64,000 bases of DNA from Planctomycetales bacterium (GTDB lineage Bacteria; Planctomycetota; Phycisphaerae; SM23-33), in NCBI GenBank assembly GCA_030612725.1, contig JAUWNJ010000015.1, positions 20,059 to 84,058 on the forward strand, given 5' to 3'. Numbering within the stretch: position 1 is the first letter of the stretch; the number at the start of each line of letters is the position of its first letter. The translations under genes were made by a program, and so were the position numbers. Below the pieces are notes generated by a model, which was given only the letters and a program-made list of their open reading frames with translations, was not told the DNA's origin and made no database searches. Below, piece after piece: positions 1 to 8,518 of this stretch.

Positions 1-2
1 CG

Positions 3-578
3 TTCGATGAGACCTCGCTGAAACAACTGTTCGGGGCTTTGAAGTGCCGGCCTCAACCGTCGATATTGAACCACCCCCAGACGGTTGATGATACGTTGGT
101 GCGTGAAAAACCCCCCGTGGTGGATCGTACGGATAAGGGCGCTGAAAAAATCGCCTCAGAGAAACTGGATATAGTAAAGAATCCCAGGGAAACCGAACCC
201 ATCGTGGAGACGGACGCATACCACAACGAAAGGATATTCTATATTCCCACGGGTCGGCTGTTCTGGGGCAACGGTAGTGCCCTGACTCACAAGGGACAGA
301 AATACCTGGGGAAGATTGCTCTATTCATGAGGCTGGTGCCGTGCAAGGTGATCATCGGCCAGATGAACTCGAACAGGTCGAAGCCGGCCGAGGCCAACGC
401 CGACAACGCCGACAACGGACTGATCAGGTCCTGTGCGATTGTAAGGTTCCTGACGCATCGGCAGGGCCTTCCGGTCAGATGGTTCTGCATCCGCCCGACG
501 CGCCCTTCACCACCGCAGAGATTCCGAAGCGAATCCGTCATGCAGGTCAGACTACTTGCCAAGGACTTGACGCAATGA
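3..578 (+). CDS. OmpA/MotB-like flagellar stator protein, C-terminal part (5' end outside window)
   Basis: The reading frame is open from the first bases of the window to a TGA at 576-578, so only the C-terminal ~191 residues are seen. The segment YIPTGRLFWGNGSALTHKG followed by a beta-alpha pattern and a late Asn-rich loop looks like an OmpA/MotB peptidoglycan-binding domain, although the usual motif residues are weak. Its stop overlaps the start of the next gene (ATGA), and that gene is a clear MotB, so this is probably the first of two MotB-like stator subunits translated in tandem. The N-terminal membrane anchor would lie upstream. It could instead be a MotB-like accessory protein that binds no peptidoglycan. 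Confidence is moderate because only half is visible. Confidence 0.6.
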   Translation, partial: FDETSLKQLFGALKCRPQPSILNHPQTVDDTLVREKPPVVDRTDKGAEKIASEKLDIVKNPRETEPIVETDAYHNERIFYIPTGRLFWGNGSALTHKGQKYLGKIALFMRLVPCKVIIGQMNSNRSKPAEANADNADNGLIRSCAIVRFLTHRQGLPVRWFCIRPTRPSPPQRFRSESVMQVRLLAKDLTQ

Positions 579-1321
579 GAGACAGCGGTAAACCACAGGG
601 AGACACAGCCCCGAGAACACCTGCATGGATCGTCTCATTCGCCGACATGACCACGTTGCTACTGGCGTTTTTCGTCCTGCTTCAGTCCTTTGCAGTGGAA
701 CAAAACCCGGATCTGTTCTATAAAGGCCAAGGCTCCTTCCGCAGGCACATCGCCGGGCTGGGGATCCCAAACCTGCTCTACGGTAAAGAGCAGAAAATTG
801 ATGCCGATCAACTGAAGAAGAGATTCCCCACGGAAGAAAGCGAGGGCAGGATTACCCGAATTCGCGTCCTCGACCCCGAAGACGAGCAGATTCGCAAGGT
901 TTTTCAGGATCTCAAGCGGATGATCGAGACGAAGACCGCCAAAATCAACGTCAAGCCGAGCAACGTCTTTTCGACGCCTATCCGTTTTGAGCCTTCCGAC
1001 GCGTCGCTGGATGCGCCGGCGCGGAAATACCTGAGTAATCTGGCGATGAACCTGAAACAGAACGTCGATAAAGACAACATAAAGATATATGTGGTCGGTT
1101 CGGCGGCGGACATACCGCAGGGACCGGAACAGTGGCTCCTCTCGGTCCACCGTGCAAAGGCAGCGGCGAATTTTCTGTCAAAGGCGCTGGCAGAGGAAAC
1201 GGACGGACGGTCCTGGAAACTGATTGCCTGGGGAGCGGGGAGCGGAAAAGGACGACGCTCACGCTACGACGCATCGGCAGGGCAGGGATTCATTCGAATC
1301 GCAATCATTGGAGCGAAGTAA
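575..1321 (+). CDS. motB: MotB-family flagellar motor stator protein
   Basis: The 248-residue protein begins with a short cytoplasmic tail, then WIVSFADMTTLLLAFFVLL at about residues 18-36. This is the single MotB transmembrane helix with the proton-accepting Asp in SFAD. The C-terminal half is an OmpA-like domain (STPIRFEPSDASLD, then RAKAAANFL) that would bind peptidoglycan. The ATG at 575 overlaps the upstream stop as ATGA and was preferred to the longer open frame, whose upstream part lies inside the previous gene. fliL follows after 4 bp. Stator subunits work with MotA, which is not in the window. Confidence 0.88.
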   Translation: MRDSGKPQGDTAPRTPAWIVSFADMTTLLLAFFVLLQSFAVEQNPDLFYKGQGSFRRHIAGLGIPNLLYGKEQKIDADQLKKRFPTEESEGRITRIRVLDPEDEQIRKVFQDLKRMIETKTAKINVKPSNVFSTPIRFEPSDASLDAPARKYLSNLAMNLKQNVDKDNIKIYVVGSAADIPQGPEQWLLSVHRAKAAANFLSKALAEETDGRSWKLIAWGAGSGKGRRSRYDASAGQGFIRIAIIGAK

Positions 1322-1325
1322 TACC

Positions 1326-1883
1326 ATGGCAGAAGAAGAAAAAGACCCTCAATCAGTCGCAGAGGCCCTGGCGGGCGATGACGAAGGTGGTTCCGGCGGT
1401 GGATTGAGTAAAATCCTGCGTCTCGCGCTTCCCGTAGGGATTCTGGTACTCGCAGCCGGTGCCGGATATTTCGCCAACCGGATGATCGGCGGTTCGAGCG
1501 ATACCCCCGCCAAAGTGTTGGCCGAGGAAGAGGAAGGACCGCCACCATCGTCCGACGACAAAGAGTACACCTATTACGACCTGGAACCAATCGTCGCCAA
1601 TCTTAACGTTCCGCGACTTGAACGCTATATCCGCGTAACGCTGACACTGAAACTCCGAAAAGACGATGATGAAAAAGCCAAAGAAGTCATCGAAAAAAAG
1701 ATGCCGGAACTCAAGAACAGCCTGATCCTGTACCTCTCAGACTGCTCGCTTGATGAGATTCGCGGAAAAAAGAACCTCAACCGCATCCTGCGCGAAATTC
1801 AGGACTCCTTCAACGGGAGACTCTGGCCTGACCAACGAGGATTAATTGCCAAGGTGGGCTACAAGGAATGGGTGATTCAATGA
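1326..1883 (+). CDS. fliL: Flagellar basal-body associated protein FliL
   Basis: The 185-residue protein has an acidic N-terminus, one membrane helix (ILRLALPVGILVLAAGAGYF, residues ~33-52), an acidic linker, and a periplasmic FliL domain (YTYYDLEPIVANLN, then RYIRVTLTLKLR). FliL supports the stator ring around the motor. It lies between motB and fliM, as in many flagellar operons. The ATG at 1326 places the membrane helix near the N-terminus; the longer open frame overlaps motB. Its stop overlaps the start of fliM (ATGA at 1880-1883). Confidence 0.9.
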   Translation: MAEEEKDPQSVAEALAGDDEGGSGGGLSKILRLALPVGILVLAAGAGYFANRMIGGSSDTPAKVLAEEEEGPPPSSDDKEYTYYDLEPIVANLNVPRLERYIRVTLTLKLRKDDDEKAKEVIEKKMPELKNSLILYLSDCSLDEIRGKKNLNRILREIQDSFNGRLWPDQRGLIAKVGYKEWVIQ

Positions 1884-2854
1884 CATCGGCGACGTCAAAA
1901 TCCGACCGGATGATCAGCGACTTCCTCGCCGCTGCGAATAAACAATCATCCTCTGCGCCCGAAGAACCCGAAGCCATTGATTACGACTGGGATTCACCCT
2001 CGTCCTTCACACTGTCCGAACTCGAAAACCTGGAGACATTCACCGCACAGGCCGGTATCGAAATCGCAAAGGCACTGAGCGGACAAATCCACGAGGAAGT
2101 TGAATTACAAGCGGAAAAGCCGGGACAGTATTACGCCGGAAAACTCTCGCTCCTGCAAAGCGAAACTGCCAATTATTGCGTATCGCTTTCCGCCGACGGG
2201 ACCAAAACCTGCGGATTGATAGCGATTCCCGGCAAGCAGACCATCGAATGGGTTGCGAAGGTACTGGGCGGTTCTGCAAGCGATTCAGAGCAGGAGCGAG
2301 AACTCTCTTCGCTGGAAGCGGCACTATTGCAGGATATTCTCGACTCGGTAACAAAAGCGTTTTCGAGCGTATTCAGGCAGGCTGGCGGAAAGACCCTCAA
2401 ACCGGGTACGGAAGTATCCCCAAAGGCCGAACTTCCCGAAGCGGACCCGAGCGACGAGTACACGCTTCTGTCGTTTCGGACAAGCCCTGACGAGAAGCAA
2501 CCCACAATTTCAATTATTCTGACATGTGATGTCCTCGCCGATGCTACAGGGGCCCGAAAGGCGGAGCAAGATAACGAATCGCCGGAAAATATCAGAAAAA
2601 AGATGCTGGCCACTGTCGAACAGACGCACGTGGAAGGGTTCGTAAGCCTGGGAACGGCAGACCTGACCGTACGCGAAGTTATGGGCCTTGAGGAAGGCGA
2701 TGTAATGCTGATCCATAAAAAGATCGACGAACCGACTGAATTTATCGTACACGGTAAAGCAGTCCTGTCGGGATACCTGTCCCGTTGCGAAGGTCAATAC
2801 GCATTGCGTATAGCCAAGCCGGAAAAAACCGCCGGTAAAGGGAAAAAACGCTGA
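1880..2854 (+). CDS. fliM: Flagellar motor switch protein FliM
   Basis: The 324-residue protein has a short polar N-terminus, a CheC-like middle domain and a C-terminal SpoA domain (SLGTADLTVREVMGLEEGDV, then GYLSRCEGQYALRI). FliM forms the C-ring that sets rotation direction. The sequence is divergent for FliM, and the N-terminal CheY-binding motif is not obvious. The ATG at 1880 is preferred over 1868 because it overlaps the fliL stop (ATGA) and has AAGGA about 12 bases upstream. fliN follows 27 bp later, as expected for the switch pair. Confidence 0.82.
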   Translation: MTSATSKSDRMISDFLAAANKQSSSAPEEPEAIDYDWDSPSSFTLSELENLETFTAQAGIEIAKALSGQIHEEVELQAEKPGQYYAGKLSLLQSETANYCVSLSADGTKTCGLIAIPGKQTIEWVAKVLGGSASDSEQERELSSLEAALLQDILDSVTKAFSSVFRQAGGKTLKPGTEVSPKAELPEADPSDEYTLLSFRTSPDEKQPTISIILTCDVLADATGARKAEQDNESPENIRKKMLATVEQTHVEGFVSLGTADLTVREVMGLEEGDVMLIHKKIDEPTEFIVHGKAVLSGYLSRCEGQYALRIAKPEKTAGKGKKR

Positions 2855-2881
2855 AGGAATCTCTGAAAAAGGATAAAACCA

Positions 2882-3280
2882 ATGGCTGATACACAGACAG
2901 CAGAAGCAGAAACAACAGAACAAACCGAACAAACCCCAGCCGCAGGCGATGATTCCGTGCAAGTACAGGAAGCCGACCTGCCCGAATCGACTGATAAACC
3001 CGCCGGCGGGAACGGCGGACAAATCGGCATCCTTCTGGAAACGACAATGCCTGTGTCGGTCCAACTCGGACAAGTCAAAATCCAGGTGCAGAAACTGCTC
3101 CAGATGGGACCCGGATCGGTATTGAAACTCGACAGAAAGGCCGGCGAACCGGTGGACGTGTTCCTGCGAGGAACGAAATTCGCCACAGGACAACTGGTCG
3201 TCGTAGGCGAACACATCGGCGTGCGAATAAAGGAAATACTCTCAACGGAAGCAGACCAGGACGGAAAGGAACAGGACTGA
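2882..3280 (+). CDS. fliN: Flagellar motor switch protein FliN
   Basis: The 132-residue protein has a disordered Glu/Thr-rich N-terminal third, then a SpoA domain (ILLETTMPVSVQLGQVKIQV, then LRGTKFATGQLVVVGEHIGV). FliN forms the lower part of the C-ring with FliM and docks the export apparatus. The ATG at 2882 is preceded by an A-rich AAGGA. The gene order fliM-fliN is standard. After it the operon is interrupted by a repeat element and a lipoprotein gene before fliO. Confidence 0.92.
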   Translation: MADTQTAEAETTEQTEQTPAAGDDSVQVQEADLPESTDKPAGGNGGQIGILLETTMPVSVQLGQVKIQVQKLLQMGPGSVLKLDRKAGEPVDVFLRGTKFATGQLVVVGEHIGVRIKEILSTEADQDGKEQD

Positions 3281-3382
3281 AACAGGCAGAGCATTGATAA
3301 CATTCCCTTATACTGGGCGCACAAAGTAAATACGCTGTCGGGCGATAAACGAGCCGCGACCGTGAAGGAGCGGTCAGGCCGA

Positions 3383-3541
3383 GAATTAAGGAATTAAGGG
3401 GAGGAATTAAGGGGACGGAGCACTTAATTATTGCCATGCGACACTAACTACCACAGAAAACAGTCTGCGTCAAGATAATTAAGTGCTCCGTCCCCTTAAT
3501 TCTAATTCCGTCCCCTTAATTCCCTTAATTCCTCCCTTAAT
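3383..3541. repeat. Palindromic intergenic element with 27-bp perfect inverted arms
   Basis: The arms at 3404-3430 and 3476-3502 are exact reverse complements over 27 bases (core GGGGACGGAGCACTTAATTA), with a 45-base loop. Further imperfect copies of the word (C)CCTTAATTC lie outside both arms. The element sits inside the flagellar operon just upstream of an unexpected lipoprotein gene. I infer a REP/MITE-like mobile palindrome. Confidence 0.85.
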
Positions 3542-3562
3542 TCCTGGGAATAGGAGTTTATT

Positions 3563-4579
3563 TTGAATAATACAGCCTTTGTGTTCTCGCTTGCGATTGT
3601 TGCGCATCTTGCGTGTTTATCCGGGTGCAGCACGTGTGATCAGTCTGATATAATCAAAGTTGCAAACCTGCCAATTGTAAATGCGAAGGTCTGTCCTGAT
3701 CTCACCAACTGGACCATGCTCTCTTGCGTCGCCCCTCCGGAAGCAGAAATCACGGACAAAAGGTTATCTTACAAGAGACTGCCATATGGCAGGGGCTTTG
3801 CGTCAAGTCCAATCACCGGTTGCTTCGTATATGACAAAGAAGATATCAGTGCCCCCGGATACCAGCTCTGTGTAAGGGCACGTCCCAGTGCTCCGGAAAG
3901 AGTAATCTTCACGGCCCCGTACGGACCGTCTATACGTTGGCCCTGCTTCTCGCCCAAAGGGGATAAGGTCGCATTCCTGGTGGCACATCGAACATCACGG
4001 GGCAAACTGGCTCCGCTGCAGCGTCTTTTCGTAGCCGAGTTAATACCCAAAACCGGCAGTATGCACCGCTTGCACGATTGCGGCATGGTGAACATAAACG
4101 GAGGAAGAGTTATCTGGCGGAGTGACGGCGAGTCCATTCTTTGGGTCAATAGAAACGGTCAAATAGTCGAACTTGACCTGTCGTCCGGCGACAAATCATT
4201 CCATGAAAAAGTTGACGTACTGCTCGCTGCGACGAGGGACAAATTCCTGGGTGCACGGAAGCACCGCCCTCTTTTTTCTGAACGTGGCTCATGGATATTG
4301 CTGTCAATATCACGAAAAGACGGAAGTGAACGTGTAATTGCACGCATCGACGGACGATCTACTCCTTGTCTCGGACTGTTCATTCCCCGTACCTCCATTC
4401 TTTCTCTCGTTGTTGATCATCAAATCGACGAAAAAACCTTCTCCCTGCCCACTATTTTCATAGATACCGTATCCGGCACCGTCCTGGGAAAGACCGAGTT
4501 CTCTGTTGACGGATATGTTTCCAGGAAGCTCGCCGAGAGGTCTTGGCAACGCGGCTCAACAACCGTCCCGAGCAAATGA
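3563..4579 (+). CDS. Lipoprotein with beta-propeller-like sequence, inserted in the flagellar operon
   Basis: The 338-residue protein starts at TTG 3563 behind TAGGAG. A hydrophobic signal peptide ends in a lipobox LSGC (Cys22), so it is probably an outer-membrane or periplasmic lipoprotein. Segments such as WPCFSPKGDKVAFL, RVIWRSDGESILWV and LFSERGSWILLS resemble TolB/WD40-like blades. No flagellar family is recognised. It separates fliN from fliO and is flanked upstream by a palindromic element, which suggests later insertion. The family assignment is only by pattern and the function is unknown. Confidence 0.7.
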   Translation: MNNTAFVFSLAIVAHLACLSGCSTCDQSDIIKVANLPIVNAKVCPDLTNWTMLSCVAPPEAEITDKRLSYKRLPYGRGFASSPITGCFVYDKEDISAPGYQLCVRARPSAPERVIFTAPYGPSIRWPCFSPKGDKVAFLVAHRTSRGKLAPLQRLFVAELIPKTGSMHRLHDCGMVNINGGRVIWRSDGESILWVNRNGQIVELDLSSGDKSFHEKVDVLLAATRDKFLGARKHRPLFSERGSWILLSISRKDGSERVIARIDGRSTPCLGLFIPRTSILSLVVDHQIDEKTFSLPTIFIDTVSGTVLGKTEFSVDGYVSRKLAERSWQRGSTTVPSK

Positions 4580-4773
4580 AGAATGCCCAAACCCAAAGAA
4601 AAACAGTGAAAATCGCCTATTCGTAAAGTTTTTCGACGTTTTTTTTGTTCTTCGCGTCTGATTCTTTCACGCCAAAGACCCCAAAAGAAGCATTTTATCG
4701 CTAAAATCGCTTAAAATGCCCTGAAAATAGGGGTTTAAAGGCTCTGGCACGGTATGTGCACCTCTTACGGGAT

Positions 4774-5346
4774 ATGAAGGCTGCGCATACATCGTCTAAA
4801 CACACCCAAATCGTCTGGCGGGCGTCTGCCGCAATGGCTGCGATTATACTCGTGCTGATGATGGCGGGGAACGACTCGTCCGCCTCGGACACCACCACAA
4901 CTTCCGCACCGACCACTACCTCGGCTCCGTCCACCACAACTTCCGCACCAGCAAGTACTTATGAGCCACCCAAGCCCGCTAATACGGAACTGACGGAAGT
5001 TCCGCCTTATGACCCTCGTAGCCTGATGTGGCAAATGCTGGCTGCGCTTGTGGTGGTACTGATCCTCGGTACGCTGGCTTACGTCGTCGTCAAAAAGGTG
5101 CTGCCGAAAATAGGTCAGACCACCGGGAAACGCATCTCCCTCCTGGAAACCGTCTATCTCCAGCCAAAGCAGGCATTGCACCTGATACAGGTCGGTTCCC
5201 GAAAACTCCTCATCGCCAGTTCACCCGAAGGACCGGTCAAACTTGACGACGTAACCGACGCAATAGGCCCCGATTACGCCGAAACCGCCCAGCAAATCGA
5301 AGACGCGGAAAAGGCGAGCGAAAACAAACAAGACGCCGCAAAATGA
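4774..5346 (+). CDS. fliO: Flagellar biosynthetic protein FliO
   Basis: The 190-residue protein has an N-terminal hydrophobic segment, then a low-complexity Thr/Ser/Ala/Pro linker with repeats of TTTSAP. A second membrane helix (MLAALVVVLILGTLAYVVV) is followed by the FliO domain (ISLLETVYLQPKQALHLIQV, then KLLIASSPEG). FliO helps assemble the FliP ring of the export gate. Its stop overlaps the fliP start (ATGA). The start is uncertain: ATG 4774 is given, and an in-frame GTG lies at 4756; neither has a strong ribosome binding site. Confidence 0.85.
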   Translation: MKAAHTSSKHTQIVWRASAAMAAIILVLMMAGNDSSASDTTTTSAPTTTSAPSTTTSAPASTYEPPKPANTELTEVPPYDPRSLMWQMLAALVVVLILGTLAYVVVKKVLPKIGQTTGKRISLLETVYLQPKQALHLIQVGSRKLLIASSPEGPVKLDDVTDAIGPDYAETAQQIEDAEKASENKQDAAK

Positions 5347-6176
5347 GCACTTTATCACAAAAAGCAGTGTTGGTTCTTTTGCTGGTAATGTCAGCCGGCA
5401 GCAGCGAGGTTTTCGCGCAGGCGGCGGACGCCCCACCACCCAAGCCGGAGAAATCGTCCCTTCCGACGCCGCAGGAAGTGCTGGATCTCGTCGATAAGGC
5501 CACCTCTCCCGAAAAAGCGGATGAGGCGGGTGAACCCGGCAAACCCGGCGACTGGTCCGCCCCGGTAAAACTGGCGGTCGTATTCGCTATCCTGGCCATT
5601 CTTCCGAGCCTGCTGGTGATGATGACGTCGTTCACGCGAATCATCATCGTTCTTTCGTTCCTTCGCAGGGCGCTGACCACGCAGAACATCCCCCCGACAA
5701 TCGCCATAATCGGTCTGGCGTTGTTCCTGACGCTCTTTACGATGGCGCCGACGTTCACGCAGATTAACGCCCAGGCAGTCCAGCCTTACATGAACGACCA
5801 GATGAAGTTCCCCGATATGTGCGCTAAAGCGAACAATCTGATGAAGGTTTTCATGTACCGCCAGACCCGCTCCGACGATCTTGAGTTGTTCCTGGAAATG
5901 GCCGGCACCGAACAACCTGAATCGGTGGAAGACATTCCGTCGCACATAATGATCCCCTCGTTTGCAATCAGCGAATTTCGCAAAGCATTCGAGATGGGTT
6001 GTTTGATTTTCATTCCGTTTCTTCTGATTGACCTTGTAACGTCGGGCATCCTGTTGAGCGCGGGTATGATGATGCTCCCGCCGGCGATGATCTCGCTTCC
6101 TTTCAAGATAATCCTGTTCGTGTTGGTGGACGGATGGCGGCTGATCGCGAACACATTGATATCGAGTTTTCATTAA
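5343..6176 (+). CDS. fliP: Flagellar type III export gate protein FliP
   Basis: The 277-residue protein has a cleavable-looking signal peptide (KAVLVLLLVMSAGSSEVFAQ), a Pro/Glu-rich stretch, then the FliP core: LPSLLVMMTSFTRIIIVLSF, a conserved cytoplasmic loop ending RQTRSDDLELF, and the C-terminal LPFKIILFVLVDGWRLIA. FliP forms the pentameric core of the export gate with FliQ and FliR. It starts inside the fliO stop (ATGA) and is followed 10 bp later by fliQ. Confidence 0.96.
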   Translation: MSTLSQKAVLVLLLVMSAGSSEVFAQAADAPPPKPEKSSLPTPQEVLDLVDKATSPEKADEAGEPGKPGDWSAPVKLAVVFAILAILPSLLVMMTSFTRIIIVLSFLRRALTTQNIPPTIAIIGLALFLTLFTMAPTFTQINAQAVQPYMNDQMKFPDMCAKANNLMKVFMYRQTRSDDLELFLEMAGTEQPESVEDIPSHIMIPSFAISEFRKAFEMGCLIFIPFLLIDLVTSGILLSAGMMMLPPAMISLPFKIILFVLVDGWRLIANTLISSFH

Positions 6177-6186
6177 GGCGAATGAA

Positions 6187-6462
6187 ATGGACGCTGATCT
6201 GGTTCTGTTTATAGGTCGAAGGGCGATGGAAACAGCGATGCTGATGGCAGCGCCGGTGCTCGGAGTAGCGTTAGTCATCGGTGTTGTCGTCGCCATGATC
6301 CAGGCAGTTACTTCCATACGCGACATGACGATGGGGCTGGTGTTGAAGATCGCCTGCATCGGTATCACCCTGCTTATCTGTGGCGGCTGGATGATGCAGA
6401 TCGCTGTCGGATTCACCTCGGAGATATTTAATCATATTCAGGCTGTTGGATTGGGGCAATAA
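6187..6462 (+). CDS. fliQ: Flagellar export gate protein FliQ
   Basis: This 91-residue protein has two transmembrane helices and the FliQ pattern AMETAMLMAAPVLGVALVIG, then MIQAVTSIRDMTMG and LKIACIGITLLICGGWMM. The length is that of the family (about 90). It lies between fliP and fliR, which complete the gate. An out-of-frame ATG at 6183 was ignored because 6187 gives the conserved product. Confidence 0.95.
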   Translation: MDADLVLFIGRRAMETAMLMAAPVLGVALVIGVVVAMIQAVTSIRDMTMGLVLKIACIGITLLICGGWMMQIAVGFTSEIFNHIQAVGLGQ

Positions 6463-6464
6463 CG

Positions 6465-7217
6465 TTGGATGAATGGATTTCCATTCTGTTGCCGTTTGCG
6501 TTGCTCATGGCGAGAGTTGCGGGTTTCATGCTGGTTAGTCCGATTTTCGGATGGCGGGCTGTGCCGATTATTATTCGAGCAAGTATAATTGTGGTGATTA
6601 CGGTGTTTTTCGCCACGATCATGCCCCCGCCCGTCAACGCCGCCGGTGTGAACTGGCTATGGGCGGTCGTGCTTATCGCAATCGAAGCCACGATAGGATT
6701 GGCTTTGGGGCTGGCGGCGAGGCTTGTTTATTCATCCATTCAGCAAGGCGCGTTAATCGCCGCCCAGCAGATGGGCTTCGCCGATGCCGGAATTATCGAC
6801 CCTGCATCAGGTGTCCAATCTCGCCCGCTTGCCACGTTGTTCGATATGCTGTTCGCGCTGCTTTTCCTGGCGGCAGGCGGACATCACATCCTGCTGATGG
6901 TGCTTGGGCGAAGTTTCGCCGCATTCCCGGCTGCGTCCGGGATAGATATAACCGTACTGACCGAAGGCGTCGTAAGGGCCGGTTCTGCGATGCTTCTGTT
7001 CGCGTTGAGGTTCGGCGCGCCGATGCTGGGAGGGTTCCTGATAATGGCGGTTATGCTGTGCATCCTGGCGAAAGTGCTTCCGGAAATGAATATCCTGCTG
7101 GCGAGTTTCCCGCTCCGCGTTGGGGCGGGGTTATTCCTGGCGGCTGCGATTATGCCTTCACTGAACGCCTTTACGATAGAACTGGCGAGGTGGATGAGTA
7201 AATACCTTATCGCGTAG
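6465..7217 (+). CDS. fliR: Flagellar export gate protein FliR
   Basis: The 250-residue protein has six hydrophobic segments and FliR features: an N-terminal LLMARVAGFMLVSPIFGWR and a central QQMGFADAGIIDPASGVQS. It begins at TTG 6465, two bases after the fliQ stop; no ATG nearby is in frame. FliR caps the FliP5Q4R1 gate. flhB, its usual partner, follows after 18 bp. Confidence 0.94.
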   Translation: MDEWISILLPFALLMARVAGFMLVSPIFGWRAVPIIIRASIIVVITVFFATIMPPPVNAAGVNWLWAVVLIAIEATIGLALGLAARLVYSSIQQGALIAAQQMGFADAGIIDPASGVQSRPLATLFDMLFALLFLAAGGHHILLMVLGRSFAAFPAASGIDITVLTEGVVRAGSAMLLFALRFGAPMLGGFLIMAVMLCILAKVLPEMNILLASFPLRVGAGLFLAAAIMPSLNAFTIELARWMSKYLIA

Positions 7218-7235
7218 GACAAGGAACCGACTGAA

Positions 7236-8309
7236 ATGCCCGACAAGGGAGCATCAGAACGAACTGAAAAGGCGACACCTGATCGTCTGAAAAAGGCCAG
7301 GACTGAAGGGCAGATTCCCCAGAGTCAGGAAGTCCCGTCGGCCCTGATGGTCGGGTCGCTTCTTCTGCTGCTTGGATTGATGGCAGGTCGGCTTTATCAA
7401 TGGTTCGTTACGCAGTTGTCCGGCGGGTTGTCGCTGCAAGTGTCAGGCTCGATAGACAACGAGGCGTTTGCGAAACTGCTGTACTCCAACGGTTCAGCCT
7501 GCCTTTCCATCCTGGCGCCGTTCCTGTTCGTGGCTGGGGGAGTGTCGATTATCGGAAGCATGGCGGCCGGCGGATGGGCGTTCTCGCCGAAAGCGATCCG
7601 ACTGGACTTCTCACGGATCTCACCGATAAAAGGATTCAAAAATCTCTTCGCCTTGAAATCGCTGGTGAAGTTGCTCGTTTCAATGGCCAAACTCACCGTA
7701 CTCCTGATAATCGCGTGGAAGTACATCGGCGGGCGTATGGATGACCTGCTCGGACTTCAGTGGGCGACACCGGACGCTACCTTACACGCCATTGCCGGTT
7801 TTGTTTTCGGCCTGGCCGGGAGAATTGTAGTGGCGCTTGTGGCTATTGCCTGCGCGGACCTGCTCTATCAACGATGGAACTACAAGCGCGAACTGCGAAT
7901 GACCCGACAGGAAGTCAAGGAAGAACACAAGCAGCACGAGGTCTCACCGCAAATTAAGGGCAAAATCCGGGCGATGCAAATGGCGATGTCACGCAAGCGA
8001 ATGCTCCAGGATGTCCCGACCGCCGACGTGATCATAACCAACCCGACACACTACGCCGTCGCACTTCGTTACGATGCCGGCGATATGGCCGCTCCGCAAG
8101 TGGTGGCAAAAGGCGCTGACTTCATGTGCGCGAAAATCAAGGAAGTAGCCGCTGAACACAACGTCCCAATCGTCGAAAAACCAGAACTCGCCAGAACGCT
8201 CTACGCCACAGCAAAGGTCGGACAAGTCATACCGGAAGCACTGTTCGTCACCGTGGCCGAAGTGCTGGCGATGGTGTACAGGATGCGAAAGAAAAATCGA
8301 CTCAGTTAA
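7236..8309 (+). CDS. flhB: Flagellar export switch protein FlhB
   Basis: The 357-residue protein begins with the family signature SERTEKATPDRLKKARTEGQ. Four membrane segments follow, then a cytoplasmic domain with the autocleavage motif NPTH near residue 268, in the context TADVIITNPTHYAVALRY. Self-cleavage there switches export from rod/hook substrates to filament substrates. Length and motifs are normal. The ATG at 7236 lies 18 bp after fliR, and the gene is followed by a repeat-filled gap before flhA. Confidence 0.97.
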   Translation: MPDKGASERTEKATPDRLKKARTEGQIPQSQEVPSALMVGSLLLLLGLMAGRLYQWFVTQLSGGLSLQVSGSIDNEAFAKLLYSNGSACLSILAPFLFVAGGVSIIGSMAAGGWAFSPKAIRLDFSRISPIKGFKNLFALKSLVKLLVSMAKLTVLLIIAWKYIGGRMDDLLGLQWATPDATLHAIAGFVFGLAGRIVVALVAIACADLLYQRWNYKRELRMTRQEVKEEHKQHEVSPQIKGKIRAMQMAMSRKRMLQDVPTADVIITNPTHYAVALRYDAGDMAAPQVVAKGADFMCAKIKEVAAEHNVPIVEKPELARTLYATAKVGQVIPEALFVTVAEVLAMVYRMRKKNRLS

Positions 8310-8375
8310 GAAACCATAACAGAATTTACCACAGAGAACACAAAGGTATCAGAGGTATTAGAAGAAGCAGAAGAA

Positions 8376-8497
8376 ACAGAATTTACCGCAGAGATCGCAA
8401 AGAACGCGGAGATGTTTATTATAAAAAGAAATAAAAATAACAATGATATCTGTTTTTTTCTCTGCGGTCTCCGCGTTCTCTGCGGTGAATTTCTCTT
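8376..8497. repeat. Intergenic hairpin of iterated CGCAGAGA-type words
   Basis: Left words (ACCGCAGAGATCGCAAAGAA, then CGCGGAGA at 8384-8413) are mirrored by TCTGCGGTCTCCGCGTTCTC followed by TGCGGTGAAT at 8461-8490, around an AT-rich centre. A similar phrase, ACCACAGAGAACACAAAGG, stands just upstream at 8329-8347. The element fills the flhB-flhA gap and could form a long hairpin within the operon mRNA. Confidence 0.7.
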
Positions 8498-8518
8498 TTT
8501 TATGTGCGATAAGAAATA

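Noticed and set aside
5391..6416. 341-codon frame opposite fliP and fliQ
   Set aside because: Composition is a mirror of membrane-protein codons; no start context or domain.
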